This document shows positions 1 through 8,575 of a stretch of 64,000 nucleotides of DNA, piece after piece; the stretch's first letter is position 1; each line of letters opens with the position of its first letter. The DNA is from Acutalibacter sp. 1XD8-33 (GTDB lineage Bacteria > Bacillota > Clostridia > Oscillospirales > Acutalibacteraceae): contig NZ_RAZF01000001.1 of the NCBI RefSeq assembly GCF_003612555.1, positions 62,001-126,000 on the forward strand. Direction: 5' to 3'. A program made the translations under genes and the position numbers. The notes beneath the pieces are model-generated. The model was given only the letters and a program-made list of their open reading frames with translations, was not told the origin of the DNA and made no database searches.

Positions 1-2
1 CC

Positions 3-260
3 ATCGCGTTGATGGCGTGTTTCAACTATTTTTCAGAGACGGGTCCCCTCAGCCGCCCTCTGGCGGCTGAGGACAAGGGCAAGGACGGTTCCGCCGCCGG
101 CCTGGGCTTCGCGCTCAATAGGAGCCAGGCCCTTATGGCCGCGATGGTCCTATGCTGTCTGGCGCTCTTTATCGTGTATTTCCCGGTGATTTCCGGCGCG
201 CCCACAACCCGGGAGCATGTGAAGTCTTTGGCGCTGTTTAGCACATGGTATTTTGGCTAA
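3..260 (+). CDS. PMT-family membrane glycosyltransferase, C-terminal fragment
   Basis: The reading frame is open to the left edge of the window, so only about the last 85 residues are present. They hold a hydrophobic membrane segment (residues about 42-62 of the fragment, MAAMVLCCLALFIVYFPVIS) followed by the ending APTTREHVKSLALFSTWYFG. From memory, this pattern, a last membrane helix, then a PVISG-like turn and a FSTWYF end, resembles the C-terminus of clostridial dolichyl-phosphate-mannose-protein mannosyltransferase-like (PMT/GT39) enzymes. Such enzymes transfer sugar from a lipid carrier outside the membrane. The catalytic part lies outside the window, so the assignment rests on the tail only. 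Confidence 0.5.
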   Translation: MALMACFNYFSETGPLSRPLAAEDKGKDGSAAGLGFALNRSQALMAAMVLCCLALFIVYFPVISGAPTTREHVKSLALFSTWYFG

Positions 261-668
261 CCAGAAAAGGACGGCGTGCTGCGGCGTCCAAAAGATAAAG
301 AATCCCGCGCGTTTTATAAGGCGGGACCTTGGCCTTTTGAGTGTCAGATGCCGCTTTGGCCGGCGATTGTCGCCCCCAACCCCCTGCAATGGGGTGGAGT
401 TCCAGCCGCCGGGGGTGAAAACATCTTCCCGAAAATCCGCGCTTGACTTTTTCAAAAAGAGATGCTATCATAGGAAAACCGTCACATCATTTTAAAGCGA
501 TTGAATCGCGACTGTCCATATTTTGCCCCATGCTGTGTACGTTGCACAGAGATCGGCGCAGTATAGTTCAGGCCGGGCGCTCCCATCCGTGCTGTGGGAA
601 GCGTCCCCCTGAGGCTTGCTGCGCTTTTTTGCGGCAAAAAACCATTGAATCCAGTTTTGAGGTATCGT
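261..668. other. Intergenic spacer and ABC exporter leader
   Basis: No credible gene. It holds small GC-rich hairpins (for example around 311-335, CCCGC pairing with GCGGG) that could end the upstream transcript but lack a clear T run, then a sigma-A promoter at 443-471 and a roughly 190-base leader before the ABC exporter. No known riboswitch class is recognised in the leader. Confidence 0.4.
443..471 (+). promoter_or_regulatory. Sigma-A promoter for ABC exporter
   Basis: TTGACT at 443-448 and TATCAT at 466-471 with a 17-bp spacer; both hexamers are close to consensus. Transcription would begin near 478 and read into the exporter genes. Confidence 0.6.
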
Positions 669-2471
669 ATGAAAAAGAAAGAAAGTTCCAAGAAAAAATC
701 CAGCATCCTGCGGTTTTTCCCCTTTACCAGGGGCCTGCGGGGGAATTTTTTGCTGGCCATGGCCACGGTCATTCTCTCCGCCCTGGCCAGCTACATGACG
801 CCCCAGGTGGTCCGGGTCACGGTGGATTCCGTTATCAACAACCAGCCCTTTGTCCTGCCCGGCTTCCTGCTGCGCTGGGTGGAGTCCATGGGCGGCCGGG
901 AATTTCTGCGGCAGCATATCATCGTCTGCGCCGGGGCCGCGCTGTTTTTCGCGGCCATTGCCGGAGCGGCCAACTATGTTTCCCGCATGAACCTGGCCAA
1001 GGCCTGCGAGGGTACGGTAGAGCGCCTGCGCAATCAGCTCTTTTCCCATATCCAGCGCCTGCCCTATGCCTGGCACAACGCCCACCAGACCGGCGACATC
1101 ATCCAGCGCTGCACCCAGGATGTGGAGCTGATCCGGGTGTTTGTCAACGACCAGTTGACTACTGTGGTACGCACGGTGCTGTCTATCCTGATTTCGCTGG
1201 GGCTGATGTTTCTGATGAACGTACAGCTCTCTCTGATCGTGCTGGCCTTCATTCCCATCGTCATCGGCTATTCCATGATCTTTTTCGTGATTGTGGGAAA
1301 AAAGTTTGAGCAGGCTGACCAGACCGACGGCCAGCTCACCGCCCTGGTGCAGGAGAACCTCACCGGCGTGCGGGTGGTGCGGGCCTTTGGCCGGGAGCGG
1401 TTTGAGATCGACCGGTTCAACAAAAAGAACCAGGAGTTCGCGGACCTGTGGTCCCATCTGGGCAAGATCCTGGGGGTGGACTGGGGCATTGGCGAGCTTT
1501 TTGCGGGCCTGCAGGCCCTGGTGATCATGGTGGTGGGCGTGTTTTTTGTGGAGAACGGCGCCATTACCGAGGGGGAATTCCTGGCCTTTACGGCCTATAA
1601 CTCCATGTTGGCCTGGCCCGTGGCCCAGCTGGGCCGGGTGCTCAGCGAACTGAGCAAGACCTCCATCTCAGCCACCCGTATTTTTGAGATTTTGGACGCG
1701 CCGGAGGAACAGGACTGCCAGAGTCCGAAAACGCCCCCCATAGATCGGGACATTGTGTTTGACCATGTGAGCTTTCGCTATGGGGAAAGCGGCGAAGTGC
1801 TGGAGGACGTGAGCTTTACCATCCCGGCGGGGAGCACTTTTGGCATTTTGGGGGCCACAGGCAGCGGAAAATCCACTTTGATATACCTGCTGGACCGGCT
1901 CTATGAGCTGCCGGCGGGCAGCGGAGCGATTACCATCGGCGGGGTGGATATCCGGCGCATGAGCCTGGAACATCTGCGCCGGAACATCGGCGTGGTGCTT
2001 CAGGAGCCCTACCTGTTTTCCAAGACCTTCCGGGAGAGTATTGCGGAAGGGGCTAGCCGCCAGGACCTGGATACGGTCCGCCGGTATGCCCGTATGGCGG
2101 TCATTGACGACGCCATCGAGGGCTTTGCCCAAGGCTATGAGACGCCCATTGGAGAACGGGGTGTCACCATCTCCGGCGGGCAGAAGCAGCGGGTGGCCAT
2201 TGCCCGGATGCTCATGCAGGACACGCCTATCAAGATATTTGACGACTCCCTCTCTGCGGTGGATATGGAGACGGACCAGAAGATCCGCCAGTCCATTCAG
2301 GAAAATGTCCATGGCACCACCATCCTCATCGCTCACCGGATTACCACCCTGATGAATGCGGACCGGATTCTGGTGCTGGACAAGGGTCGGGTGGCCCAGA
2401 TGGGGACCCACCAGGAGCTGATCGCCCAGGAGGGAATTTATAAGAGAATTTTCGAGCTGCAGAAGGCTTAA
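669..2471 (+). CDS. Heterodimeric ABC exporter subunit, degenerate-site half
   Basis: A 600-residue half-transporter: an N-terminal six-helix ABC exporter membrane domain (about 20-320) and a C-terminal ATPase domain. Visible motifs are Walker A GATGSGKS (about 395), signature ISGGQ (about 500), Walker B ending IKIFDDS (about 522) and switch histidine in IAHR (about 553). The Walker B catalytic glutamate is replaced by aspartate, as in the BmrC/TM287-type subunit of heterodimeric multidrug exporters. Its partner at 2868 keeps the glutamate but has a changed signature, so the pair should have one active and one degenerate ATP site. ATG 669 is chosen because GAGG precedes it; the frame is open further upstream. 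Substrate unknown. Confidence 0.9.
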   Translation: MKKKESSKKKSSILRFFPFTRGLRGNFLLAMATVILSALASYMTPQVVRVTVDSVINNQPFVLPGFLLRWVESMGGREFLRQHIIVCAGAALFFAAIAGAANYVSRMNLAKACEGTVERLRNQLFSHIQRLPYAWHNAHQTGDIIQRCTQDVELIRVFVNDQLTTVVRTVLSILISLGLMFLMNVQLSLIVLAFIPIVIGYSMIFFVIVGKKFEQADQTDGQLTALVQENLTGVRVVRAFGRERFEIDRFNKKNQEFADLWSHLGKILGVDWGIGELFAGLQALVIMVVGVFFVENGAITEGEFLAFTAYNSMLAWPVAQLGRVLSELSKTSISATRIFEILDAPEEQDCQSPKTPPIDRDIVFDHVSFRYGESGEVLEDVSFTIPAGSTFGILGATGSGKSTLIYLLDRLYELPAGSGAITIGGVDIRRMSLEHLRRNIGVVLQEPYLFSKTFRESIAEGASRQDLDTVRRYARMAVIDDAIEGFAQGYETPIGERGVTISGGQKQRVAIARMLMQDTPIKIFDDSLSAVDMETDQKIRQSIQENVHGTTILIAHRITTLMNADRILVLDKGRVAQMGTHQELIAQEGIYKRIFELQKA

Positions 2472-2495
2472 GGCGGGGGACGAAAACCGCAAGAG

Positions 2496-2850
2496 GCCAA
2501 AGCGCACTTTTTTGAAGTATTAGAGGGCCTTCGGGGGCAAAGAAACGCGCGTTTTGGGGACGATGTTTACGGCCTCCGGCGGCTCAGGGGTTTCACCCCT
2601 GAGAACCCCACCACCTTTGAAAAGGTGGACGAAACTTTTACCCTGGTTAGCTTGAAATGCTACAGTGAACAATATCGACCGGTCCAGCTGATCTTAAGCT
2701 GACGAGGGTGTGGGGCGCGGAGCCCCACGACCTTGCCGTAGGGGTGAGCGTGTGCCTGTGGCACACAAGCCGCGAACCGACCGAGCCGGCAGGCGAGATC
2801 ACGTCCTTTGGCCCGGAGGCCTTCTAACACTCAATAATATTTTTCGCAAA
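2496..2850. repeat. Dispersed repeat family A, copy 1 (complete, with terminal inverted repeats)
   Basis: It fills the spacer between the two ABC exporter genes. The ends are inverted copies of each other: TTTTTTGAAGTATTAGAGGG on the left, and a related sequence read in reverse around GGCCTTCTAACACTCAATAA on the right. Inside are several hairpins: CAGGGGT/ACCCCTG near 2588, CCACCTTTGAAAAGGTGG near 2611, GTGGGGC/GCCCCAC near 2710, GTGTGCC/GGCACAC near 2750. It shares the core GGTGGACGAAACTTTTACCC with copies near 48050, 53110, 60475 and 61600. No coding capacity. It is a transcribed spacer, since both exporter genes should share the upstream promoter. Confidence 0.8.
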
Positions 2851-2867
2851 TGACAAGGAGATAATTT

Positions 2868-4694
2868 ATGGATATGGAAACGAAAACGCCAAAAAAGGCC
2901 GGCGTCTTTCGCGTTTGGGGCAAAATGCTGCCCTATATCAAGCCCTACCGCAAATGGGTTGCGGCGATTATCGCGGCCATGCTGCTGGACGCGTGCATTG
3001 CCGTGGCCTATACCCTGATTGCGGGATACGTGGTGGACCGCTTCGTCACGCCCCGCACCCACCAGGGAATCACGACCTTTGCCATCCTCTATTCCGGCCT
3101 GGTGCTGATAAAGACTCTCTGCCAGATTGTCCTGGGGAGCCTGGCGCTCAGGCTGGAGATGTACATTGGCCGGGACCTGAAGCGGGACCTGTTCACCCAC
3201 CTGCAGACCCTGAGCTTTTCCTACTACAACCAGACTCCAGTGGGAACCATCGTGGCCCGGGCTCTGAACGACCCCGGGCGGATCGCCGAGGGAATCCCCT
3301 GGATTCTGGTAGACGCGGTGTATTGCAGTGTGTATGTGTTCACCTGTCTTGGAGTGATGCTGGTGCTCAACTGGAAGCTGGGCCTGCTGGTGCTGGCGGT
3401 GGTGCCCTTTATCGCCCTCTTTACCGTATACTTTGAAAAGAGGATCCTCAAGGTGAACCGGAAGGCCAGAAAGATCAACGCCGAGGTCACCCGCCACTAT
3501 AATGAAGGAATTTCCGGGGCGAAAACCTCCAAAACCCTGGTGATTGAGGACAAAAACCTGGACGCGTTCCGGGAGGTCAGCGGTAGCATGTGCCGCACCA
3601 GCATCCAGGCTGTGATGCTGGACGCCATCTATATTCCCATCATCAGCTTTCTGACAGCGCTGGCGGTGTCCTTTGTGATTACCGGCGGCGGAAACATGGC
3701 TATGGCCGGAGGAATCAGCATTGGCGAACTGACGGTGTTTGTGAACTTTGCCCTGCGAATCGCCGACCCGGTGCAGGGCTTTGCCTTCCAGGCAACCCGC
3801 TTCGTGTCCATGCAGGCCAATATCGAGCGGGTCGTGGAGCTGCTGGAGCTGAAACCCCAGATCACCGACACCCCGGAGGTGGTGGAGAAGTACGGCACCT
3901 CTCTGGAGCCCAGGCGGGAAAACTGGGAGCCCCTTTTGGGGCGGGTCACTTTCGAGGATGTGACGTTTCGGTATCCGGACGGCACAGAAAATGTGCTGGA
4001 GCACTTTGACCTGGAGGTCCCGGCCGGCTCTACCGTGGCAATCGTGGGGGAAACCGGCGCGGGAAAGTCCACTCTGGTGAACCTTTGCTGCCGGTTCTTT
4101 GAACCCACGGCCGGGCGGATTCTCATCGACAGTCGGGATTACCGGGAGCGAAGCATGCTCTGGCTCCACAGCAATATCGGCTATGTGCTACAAACGCCTC
4201 ATCTGTTTTCCGGCACGGTAAAGGAGAATATCCGCTATGGCCGTCTGGACGCCACGGACGAGGAAATTGTGGCGGCGGCCAAGCTGGTGAACGCCCATGA
4301 CTTCATCATGCGCATGGAAAAGGGCTATGACAGCGATGTGGGCGAAGGCGGCGGGCAGCTCTCCACCGGAGAGAAACAGCTGGTGTCCTTTGCCCGTGCG
4401 GTGCTGGCGGATCCCCGGATCTTTGTGCTGGACGAGGCCACGGCCTCTATTGACACCAAGACCGAGGCGCTGATCCAGGAGGCTATCTCCACGCTGCTGG
4501 ACGGGCGGACCTCCTTCCTCATTGCCCACCGGCTCTCCACCATCCGCAAGGCGGACATGATTCTGGTGGTGCGGGACGGCAAGATCGTCCAGCGGGGAAC
4601 CCATCAGGAGCTGATGGACCAGGGTGGTTATTACGCGGACTTGTATAACAAGCAGTTTGAGGCGGAAAACACGGAGGCGGCGTTCCGCGTCTGA
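2868..4694 (+). CDS. Heterodimeric ABC exporter subunit, catalytic-site half
   Basis: A 608-residue half-transporter, partner of the gene at 669. Membrane domain about 25-330; ATPase domain with Walker A GETGAGKS (about 395), an unusual signature LSTGE (about 498, in place of LSGGQ), Walker B ending FVLDEAT (about 520, catalytic glutamate present) and IAHR. The altered signature would complete the degenerate site built on the partner, leaving one hydrolysing site, a pattern known for BmrCD and TM287/288. The start ATG 2868 has AAGGAG at 2855-2860. Export substrate cannot be read from sequence; multidrug or lipid export are the usual roles. Confidence 0.9.
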   Translation: MDMETKTPKKAGVFRVWGKMLPYIKPYRKWVAAIIAAMLLDACIAVAYTLIAGYVVDRFVTPRTHQGITTFAILYSGLVLIKTLCQIVLGSLALRLEMYIGRDLKRDLFTHLQTLSFSYYNQTPVGTIVARALNDPGRIAEGIPWILVDAVYCSVYVFTCLGVMLVLNWKLGLLVLAVVPFIALFTVYFEKRILKVNRKARKINAEVTRHYNEGISGAKTSKTLVIEDKNLDAFREVSGSMCRTSIQAVMLDAIYIPIISFLTALAVSFVITGGGNMAMAGGISIGELTVFVNFALRIADPVQGFAFQATRFVSMQANIERVVELLELKPQITDTPEVVEKYGTSLEPRRENWEPLLGRVTFEDVTFRYPDGTENVLEHFDLEVPAGSTVAIVGETGAGKSTLVNLCCRFFEPTAGRILIDSRDYRERSMLWLHSNIGYVLQTPHLFSGTVKENIRYGRLDATDEEIVAAAKLVNAHDFIMRMEKGYDSDVGEGGGQLSTGEKQLVSFARAVLADPRIFVLDEATASIDTKTEALIQEAISTLLDGRTSFLIAHRLSTIRKADMILVVRDGKIVQRGTHQELMDQGGYYADLYNKQFEAENTEAAFRV

Positions 4695-4727
4695 TACTTT
4701 ATATAGAATGGACGCCTTGTGAAAAGC

Positions 4728-4770
4728 GGCCGGGAAGCATCTTAGGCGGAGGCTTTCCGGCCTTTGCGTT
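4728..4770 (+). terminator. Possible terminator after ABC exporter
   Basis: GGCCGGGAAGC (4728-4738) pairs with GGCTTTCCGGCC (4751-4762), followed by TTTGCGTTT. The T run is interrupted, so it may be weak; a stronger bidirectional hairpin lies at 4918. Confidence 0.45.
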
Positions 4771-4840
4771 TCGGGGAGAGCCGCTGCCTGGGATTCCCGG
4801 GCCGGCATGCTTTTGCTTCCGGTAGCATCGTTATGGTAAA

Positions 4841-4890
4841 TTAACTATAACATAACGCGGTTCAAAAGGGTAGAATATCGGCGGCTAAGG
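4841..4890 (+). repeat. Dispersed repeat family B, copy 1 (half copy)
   Basis: Shares TTAACTATA, then GCGGTTCAAAAGGGTAGAAT, with copies near 46540 (inverted), 48230 (inverted) and 51660. This copy lacks the second arm of the TTCAAAA/TTTTGAA hairpin seen in the copies at 48275 and 51672. The rest of the 4695-5008 spacer holds only hairpins. Confidence 0.6.
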
Positions 4891-4917
4891 CGGTTCGGAT
4901 TTCGTGATGGCGGCCGA

Positions 4918-4970
4918 AATGAAAGAAACGCTCCGGCCTTCTGAAAAGGAGGGCCGGAACGTTTTTCATT
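4918..4970. terminator. Bidirectional rho-independent terminator
   Basis: CCGGCCTTCT pairs with AGGAGGGCCGG, extended by AAACG/CGTTT, with A-rich sequence on the left and GTTTTTCATT on the right. It can end the plus-strand ABC exporter transcript and the minus-strand operon that finishes at 5009. Confidence 0.75.
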
Positions 4971-5008
4971 GGGCGATGCTCTGTTGCTGCCGAAAGATCG
5001 CTGAAAGG

Positions 5009-5284
5009 TTAGTGGACTATGAGATGAAAAGAAGATTTGATGAGAGACAAGTCTCCAACAGGATCTTTCGCGAAGGTGTTTTCTTCAAAAAAGAAGAAAC
5101 AACGCAAAGAGCCAGAGGATGTATCCGGGACGAGAAAAAACAGGCGATTGACCAGATGCCGGTCATTTTCAAAGACATCCAGGTCCGCAATAGGAATAAC
5201 CGGAAGTTCCTCGACGGGATAGGCCGCAAAATCACCAAGCCAGGCTTGGCAAGCCTGTAGCAGTTCAGTTTTTGTCAAAATCAT
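5009..5284 (-). CDS. Small hypothetical protein cotranscribed with XRE regulator
   Basis: A 91-residue reading frame, not recognised. It starts at ATG 5284 with GGAG eight bases upstream, and the TGA of the XRE gene shares one base with this ATG, so the two are probably translationally coupled. The protein is soluble-looking: an N-terminal helix-like stretch (MILTKTELLQACQAWLGDFA), then mixed acidic and hydrophobic sequence with a phenylalanine-rich segment (RCFFFFEE) near residue 60. Coupling to a helix-turn-helix protein could suggest a two-gene regulatory or toxin-antitoxin-like unit, but nothing in the sequence proves that. Confidence 0.55.
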   Translation of the reverse strand: MILTKTELLQACQAWLGDFAAYPVEELPVIPIADLDVFENDRHLVNRLFFLVPDTSSGSLRCFFFFEENTFAKDPVGDLSLIKSSFHLIVH

Positions 5285-5517
5285 CACTCCTTATTACGAG
5301 TTGGGCTCTGGCCTTTGAGATCCATCAAAGCCTCCACGGGAACATCCAGCGCCGCGCTGCACTGGAACAGAAATGCCGCAGAGGGGTTATCTTTCTGGCC
5401 GTTTTCCAGGGCGCTTATATAGCGGGGAGAACAGCCGGTCTTCTCGGCAAGGGCCTCCTGTGAAATGTTTTGGAGCTTGCGGAATTTTCGCATGGCGGAG
5501 CCATTGAACGAGATCAA
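5284..5517 (-). CDS. XRE-family helix-turn-helix regulator
   Basis: About 77 residues that are almost entirely one Cro/C1-type HTH domain: MRKFRKLQNISQEALAEKTG followed by CSPRYISALENGQ, the usual recognition-helix pattern, and a hydrophobic end (AALDVPVEALMDL). TTG 5517 is proposed as the start because GGGGGTGAG precedes it and the XRE fold needs the residues before the internal ATG at 5493; a start at 5493 remains possible. A plausible promoter (TTGATT, 16 bp, TATTTT on the minus strand) lies around 5585-5615. Target unknown; such small single-domain regulators often control their own operon. Confidence 0.75.
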   Translation of the reverse strand: MISFNGSAMRKFRKLQNISQEALAEKTGCSPRYISALENGQKDNPSAAFLFQCSAALDVPVEALMDLKGQSPTRNKE

Positions 5518-5790
5518 AACCTCACCCCCTTTCCCAATATCAAGGATAAAGGAAGATGGGAAAAAGAGTAAGGAACTACGGTGCAAAAAATAGTTGAAAA
5601 TGGTAAAAAATCAATAGAAAATGAGATTTTCGACAAAAACCTCCCGAAAAATCCGTGCTTATGCACAAAACAGTATCGGGCGCAATCTGGTCTTGACCAG
5701 CATTGTCCACAAGGGCGCGGGCTCATCCTGCCGGAAATTCGCTGGGAGAGAAGAAGGCCCGAAAGAGCGGCAGCATCCCCGGGAGAATAG

Positions 5791-5826
5791 CAAAAGCCCT
5801 GAAAACCACGCGGCTTTCAGGGCTTG
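5791..5826 (-). terminator. Terminator of tRNA-Lys
   Basis: On the minus strand AGCCCTGAAA pairs with TTTCAGGGCT and is followed by TTTTGCT, directly after the encoded CCA of the tRNA. The remaining sequence 5518-5790 shows only the XRE promoter region. Confidence 0.75.
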
Positions 5827-5900
5827 GTGACCCATCGGGGATTCGAACCCCGGACACCTTGATTAAAAGTCAAGTGCTCTGCCAACTGAGCTAATGAGTC
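5825..5900 (-). tRNA. tRNA-Lys (anticodon TTT), CCA encoded
   Basis: On the minus strand a full cloverleaf can be folded: acceptor GACTCAT pairs with ATGGGTC, D arm TAGCTCAGTTGGCAGAGC, anticodon stem CTTGA/TCAAG around CTTTTAA with anticodon TTT, and T arm with GGTTCGAATCC. The discriminator A is followed by an encoded CCA. It decodes AAA/AAG lysine codons. It stands alone between its own promoter (5936-5964) and terminator. Confidence 0.97.
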
Positions 5901-5935
5901 GTTTCGCTGTAAACATGCGGCCAGACAGCTTTCTC

Positions 5936-5964
5936 ATTATAGCAAGTTTTTTCCTCTCTGTCAA
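5936..5964 (-). promoter_or_regulatory. Consensus sigma-A promoter for tRNA-Lys
   Basis: On the minus strand TTGACA (5964-5959), a 17-bp spacer and TATAAT (5941-5936), a perfect match to both hexamers, about 35 bases before the tRNA. Confidence 0.9.
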
Positions 5965-6128
5965 CTGTTATTTCGCGATAAAATGCTTTTGCGGGCTTCG
6001 GGGCAGAGGAGAAAGGTCCCGCAGCATATCAGGGCAGCCCCTTGTTTCTCAGGCAGTCGGAAGAGCTCGGGACGCAGCCTGTGGAAAAGTTGAAAATACT
6101 GGGGAGAAAGAAAAATTTTGAAAACCTC

Positions 6129-6155
6129 TTAATATTCTTGAAACGCCGCCGATAT
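6129..6155 (+). promoter_or_regulatory. SigD/sigma-28 flagellin promoter
   Basis: TTAA (6129-6132), 15 bp, then GCCGATAT (6148-6155). The -10 part is an exact match to the Bacillus SigD consensus TAAA-N15-GCCGATAT and the -35 differs at one base. Transcription from here gives a roughly 265-base leader before the first flagellin. The leader holds a 12-bp palindrome ATGTCATGACAT (6206-6217) and a repeated motif TCAGATTTCCG (6251 and 6361). Nothing coding is seen in 5901-6427. Confidence 0.85.
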
Positions 6156-6427
6156 ACTGTGTGAACGGGGAAATGTCCGCCCCTCGCAACAAGCCTTTCT
6201 CCGAAATGTCATGACATCTGGAGGCGGCTGGCGGACGATGAGACTGCGTTTCAGATTTCCGCCGGTTCCGGGCCGGTAGAAATAAAGCAAAGCGTCAGGA
6301 GCACATGCTGGAGGGGTTTGGCCAACTTCACGGCCGGCATGTGCCACGGACGCAGAAACCTCAGATTTCCGGCGAGGAGCGCTGGGATGAAGTTTACGCT
6401 TAAATTTTATATAAGGAGAAAAGAATT

Positions 6428-7435
6428 ATGCGTATCCAACACAACATTATGGCGATGAACGCCTACCGTAACTACAACAACAACACCTCCAAGCTGTCCG
6501 CCAACCTGGAGAAACTGTCCTCCGGCTACCGCGTAAACCGCGCCGGCGACGACGCCGCTGGTCTGGCCATCTCCGAGAAGATGCGCGCCCAGATCACCGG
6601 TCTGGAAGCTGCCACCAAGAACGCCAAGGACGCCAACGGCCTGATCAAGACCGCTGAGGGTGCTCTGCAGGAGGTTCAGGACATGCTGAACCGTATGGTG
6701 TATCTGGCCGAGCAGTCTGCCAACGGCACCTACGATGATGATATTGACCGCAACGCTCTCCAGGACGAGGTGGACTCTCTGACCCGTGAAATCAACCGTA
6801 TCGGCGAGACCGCCAACTTCAACGGCAAGAAGCTGCTGAACGGCGAGATGGGCTTGGCCAAGACGTCCGGTGGCACAGTTGGCACCCAGGGTATGGTGTT
6901 CCAGATTGGCGACTCCGCCGCCACCGCCGACCGTCTGAAGATGACTGAGGCTCTGGGTTCCACCTACAAGAGCTTTGACCTGACCAAGTTCATCAGCTCC
7001 AAGAACTTCACGGCCAAGAGCAGCGGCACCGGCAAGTTCCTGGGCAATAAGTCCTCTTCTATTTACACCATCGACATCACCACAGCCAGCAAGGCTTTGA
7101 ACGCAGTGGCGTTCCTGCGTGGCGGCACCTTGGCGATGAGCCAGACCACCAACTACAAGAAGGGCGGCAAGATCAAGGCTACCCAGGGCTTGATCAACAT
7201 CATCTCCAAGTTCCGTGGCAAGCTGGGCGCTGTGTCCAACCGTTTGGACCACACTGTGAACAACCTGAATGTAATGCGCGAGAACATCCAGGACGCCGAG
7301 AGCAGCATCCGCGACACCGACGTGGCCGACGAGATGATGAAGTACACCAAGAACAACATTCTGATCCAGTCCGCTCAGGCGATGCTGGCCCAGGCCAATG
7401 CTGTTCCTCAGGGTGTACTCCAGCTGCTCCAGTAA
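6428..7435 (+). CDS. hag: Flagellin, copy 1
   Basis: A 335-residue flagellin, secreted through the flagellar export apparatus and polymerised into the filament. Conserved D0/D1 ends are clear: MRIQHNIMAMNAYRNYNNNT and LEKLSSGYRVNRAGDDAAGL at the N-terminus, and the C-terminal block ending QANAVPQGVLQLLQ. The central part (about 170-265) is short, Ser/Thr/Lys-rich and unlike reference flagellins; it is the likely surface-exposed region and a candidate site for the O-linked glycan that the downstream genes may build. The start has AAGGAG eight bases upstream, and expression is expected from the SigD promoter at 6129. Identical in sequence to copy 2. Confidence 0.95.
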   Translation: MRIQHNIMAMNAYRNYNNNTSKLSANLEKLSSGYRVNRAGDDAAGLAISEKMRAQITGLEAATKNAKDANGLIKTAEGALQEVQDMLNRMVYLAEQSANGTYDDDIDRNALQDEVDSLTREINRIGETANFNGKKLLNGEMGLAKTSGGTVGTQGMVFQIGDSAATADRLKMTEALGSTYKSFDLTKFISSKNFTAKSSGTGKFLGNKSSSIYTIDITTASKALNAVAFLRGGTLAMSQTTNYKKGGKIKATQGLINIISKFRGKLGAVSNRLDHTVNNLNVMRENIQDAESSIRDTDVADEMMKYTKNNILIQSAQAMLAQANAVPQGVLQLLQ

Positions 7436-7567
7436 GCTGTGTGATTCTTAGCCCGGTCATTTGGGTAATGTTAGTACACAGCCCGGTTATAACAGAAACC
7501 TCAGATTTCCGGCGAGGAGCGCTGGGATGAAGTTTACGCTTAAATTTTATATAAGGAGAAAAGAATT

Positions 7568-8575
7568 ATGCGTATCCAACACAACATTATGGCGATGAAC
7601 GCCTACCGTAACTACAACAACAACACCTCCAAGCTGTCCGCCAACCTGGAGAAACTGTCCTCCGGCTACCGCGTAAACCGCGCCGGCGACGACGCCGCTG
7701 GTCTGGCCATCTCCGAGAAGATGCGCGCCCAGATCACCGGTCTGGAAGCTGCCACCAAGAACGCCAAGGACGCCAACGGCCTGATCAAGACCGCTGAGGG
7801 TGCTCTGCAGGAGGTTCAGGACATGCTGAACCGTATGGTGTATCTGGCCGAGCAGTCTGCCAACGGCACCTACGATGATGATATTGACCGCAACGCTCTC
7901 CAGGACGAGGTGGACTCTCTGACCCGTGAAATCAACCGTATCGGCGAGACCGCCAACTTCAACGGCAAGAAGCTGCTGAACGGCGAGATGGGCTTGGCCA
8001 AGACGTCCGGTGGCACAGTTGGCACCCAGGGTATGGTGTTCCAGATTGGCGACTCCGCCGCCACCGCCGACCGTCTGAAGATGACTGAGGCTCTGGGTTC
8101 CACCTACAAGAGCTTTGACCTGACCAAGTTCATCAGCTCCAAGAACTTCACGGCCAAGAGCAGCGGCACCGGCAAGTTCCTGGGCAATAAGTCCTCTTCT
8201 ATTTACACCATCGACATCACCACAGCCAGCAAGGCTTTGAACGCAGTGGCGTTCCTGCGTGGCGGCACCTTGGCGATGAGCCAGACCACCAACTACAAGA
8301 AGGGCGGCAAGATCAAGGCTACCCAGGGCTTGATCAACATCATCTCCAAGTTCCGTGGCAAGCTGGGCGCTGTGTCCAACCGTTTGGACCACACTGTGAA
8401 CAACCTGAATGTAATGCGCGAGAACATCCAGGACGCCGAGAGCAGCATCCGCGACACCGACGTGGCCGACGAGATGATGAAGTACACCAAGAACAACATT
8501 CTGATCCAGTCCGCTCAGGCGATGCTGGCCCAGGCCAATGCTGTTCCTCAGGGTGTACTCCAGCTGCTCCAGTAA
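7568..8575 (+). CDS. hag: Flagellin, copy 2 (identical)
   Basis: Same 335-residue protein as the gene at 6428, within an exact tandem repeat. The lack of even synonymous differences points to a very recent duplication or ongoing gene conversion; doubling of dosage is the simplest effect. It has its own copy of the ribosome binding site but no visible promoter. The glycan and sugar genes start about 200 bases downstream, beyond two hairpins. Confidence 0.95.
   Translation: MRIQHNIMAMNAYRNYNNNTSKLSANLEKLSSGYRVNRAGDDAAGLAISEKMRAQITGLEAATKNAKDANGLIKTAEGALQEVQDMLNRMVYLAEQSANGTYDDDIDRNALQDEVDSLTREINRIGETANFNGKKLLNGEMGLAKTSGGTVGTQGMVFQIGDSAATADRLKMTEALGSTYKSFDLTKFISSKNFTAKSSGTGKFLGNKSSSIYTIDITTASKALNAVAFLRGGTLAMSQTTNYKKGGKIKATQGLINIISKFRGKLGAVSNRLDHTVNNLNVMRENIQDAESSIRDTDVADEMMKYTKNNILIQSAQAMLAQANAVPQGVLQLLQ

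Noticed and set aside
443-1309. Long plus-strand frame overlapping the first ABC exporter gene
   Set aside because: It is in another frame of a clear ABC transporter, with Pro/Arg/Gly-rich sequence and no recognisable motif.
5581-5894. Overlapping short plus-strand frames through the XRE promoter, terminator and tRNA-Lys
   Set aside because: They cross a tRNA and its terminator and show no ribosome binding sites or family features.
6407-8392. Two identical 281-codon open frames antisense to the flagellins (6407-7252 and 7547-8392, minus strand)
   Set aside because: They mirror the flagellin codons in a GC-rich genome, have leucine/valine/glycine-rich low-complexity sequence and no ribosome binding site.
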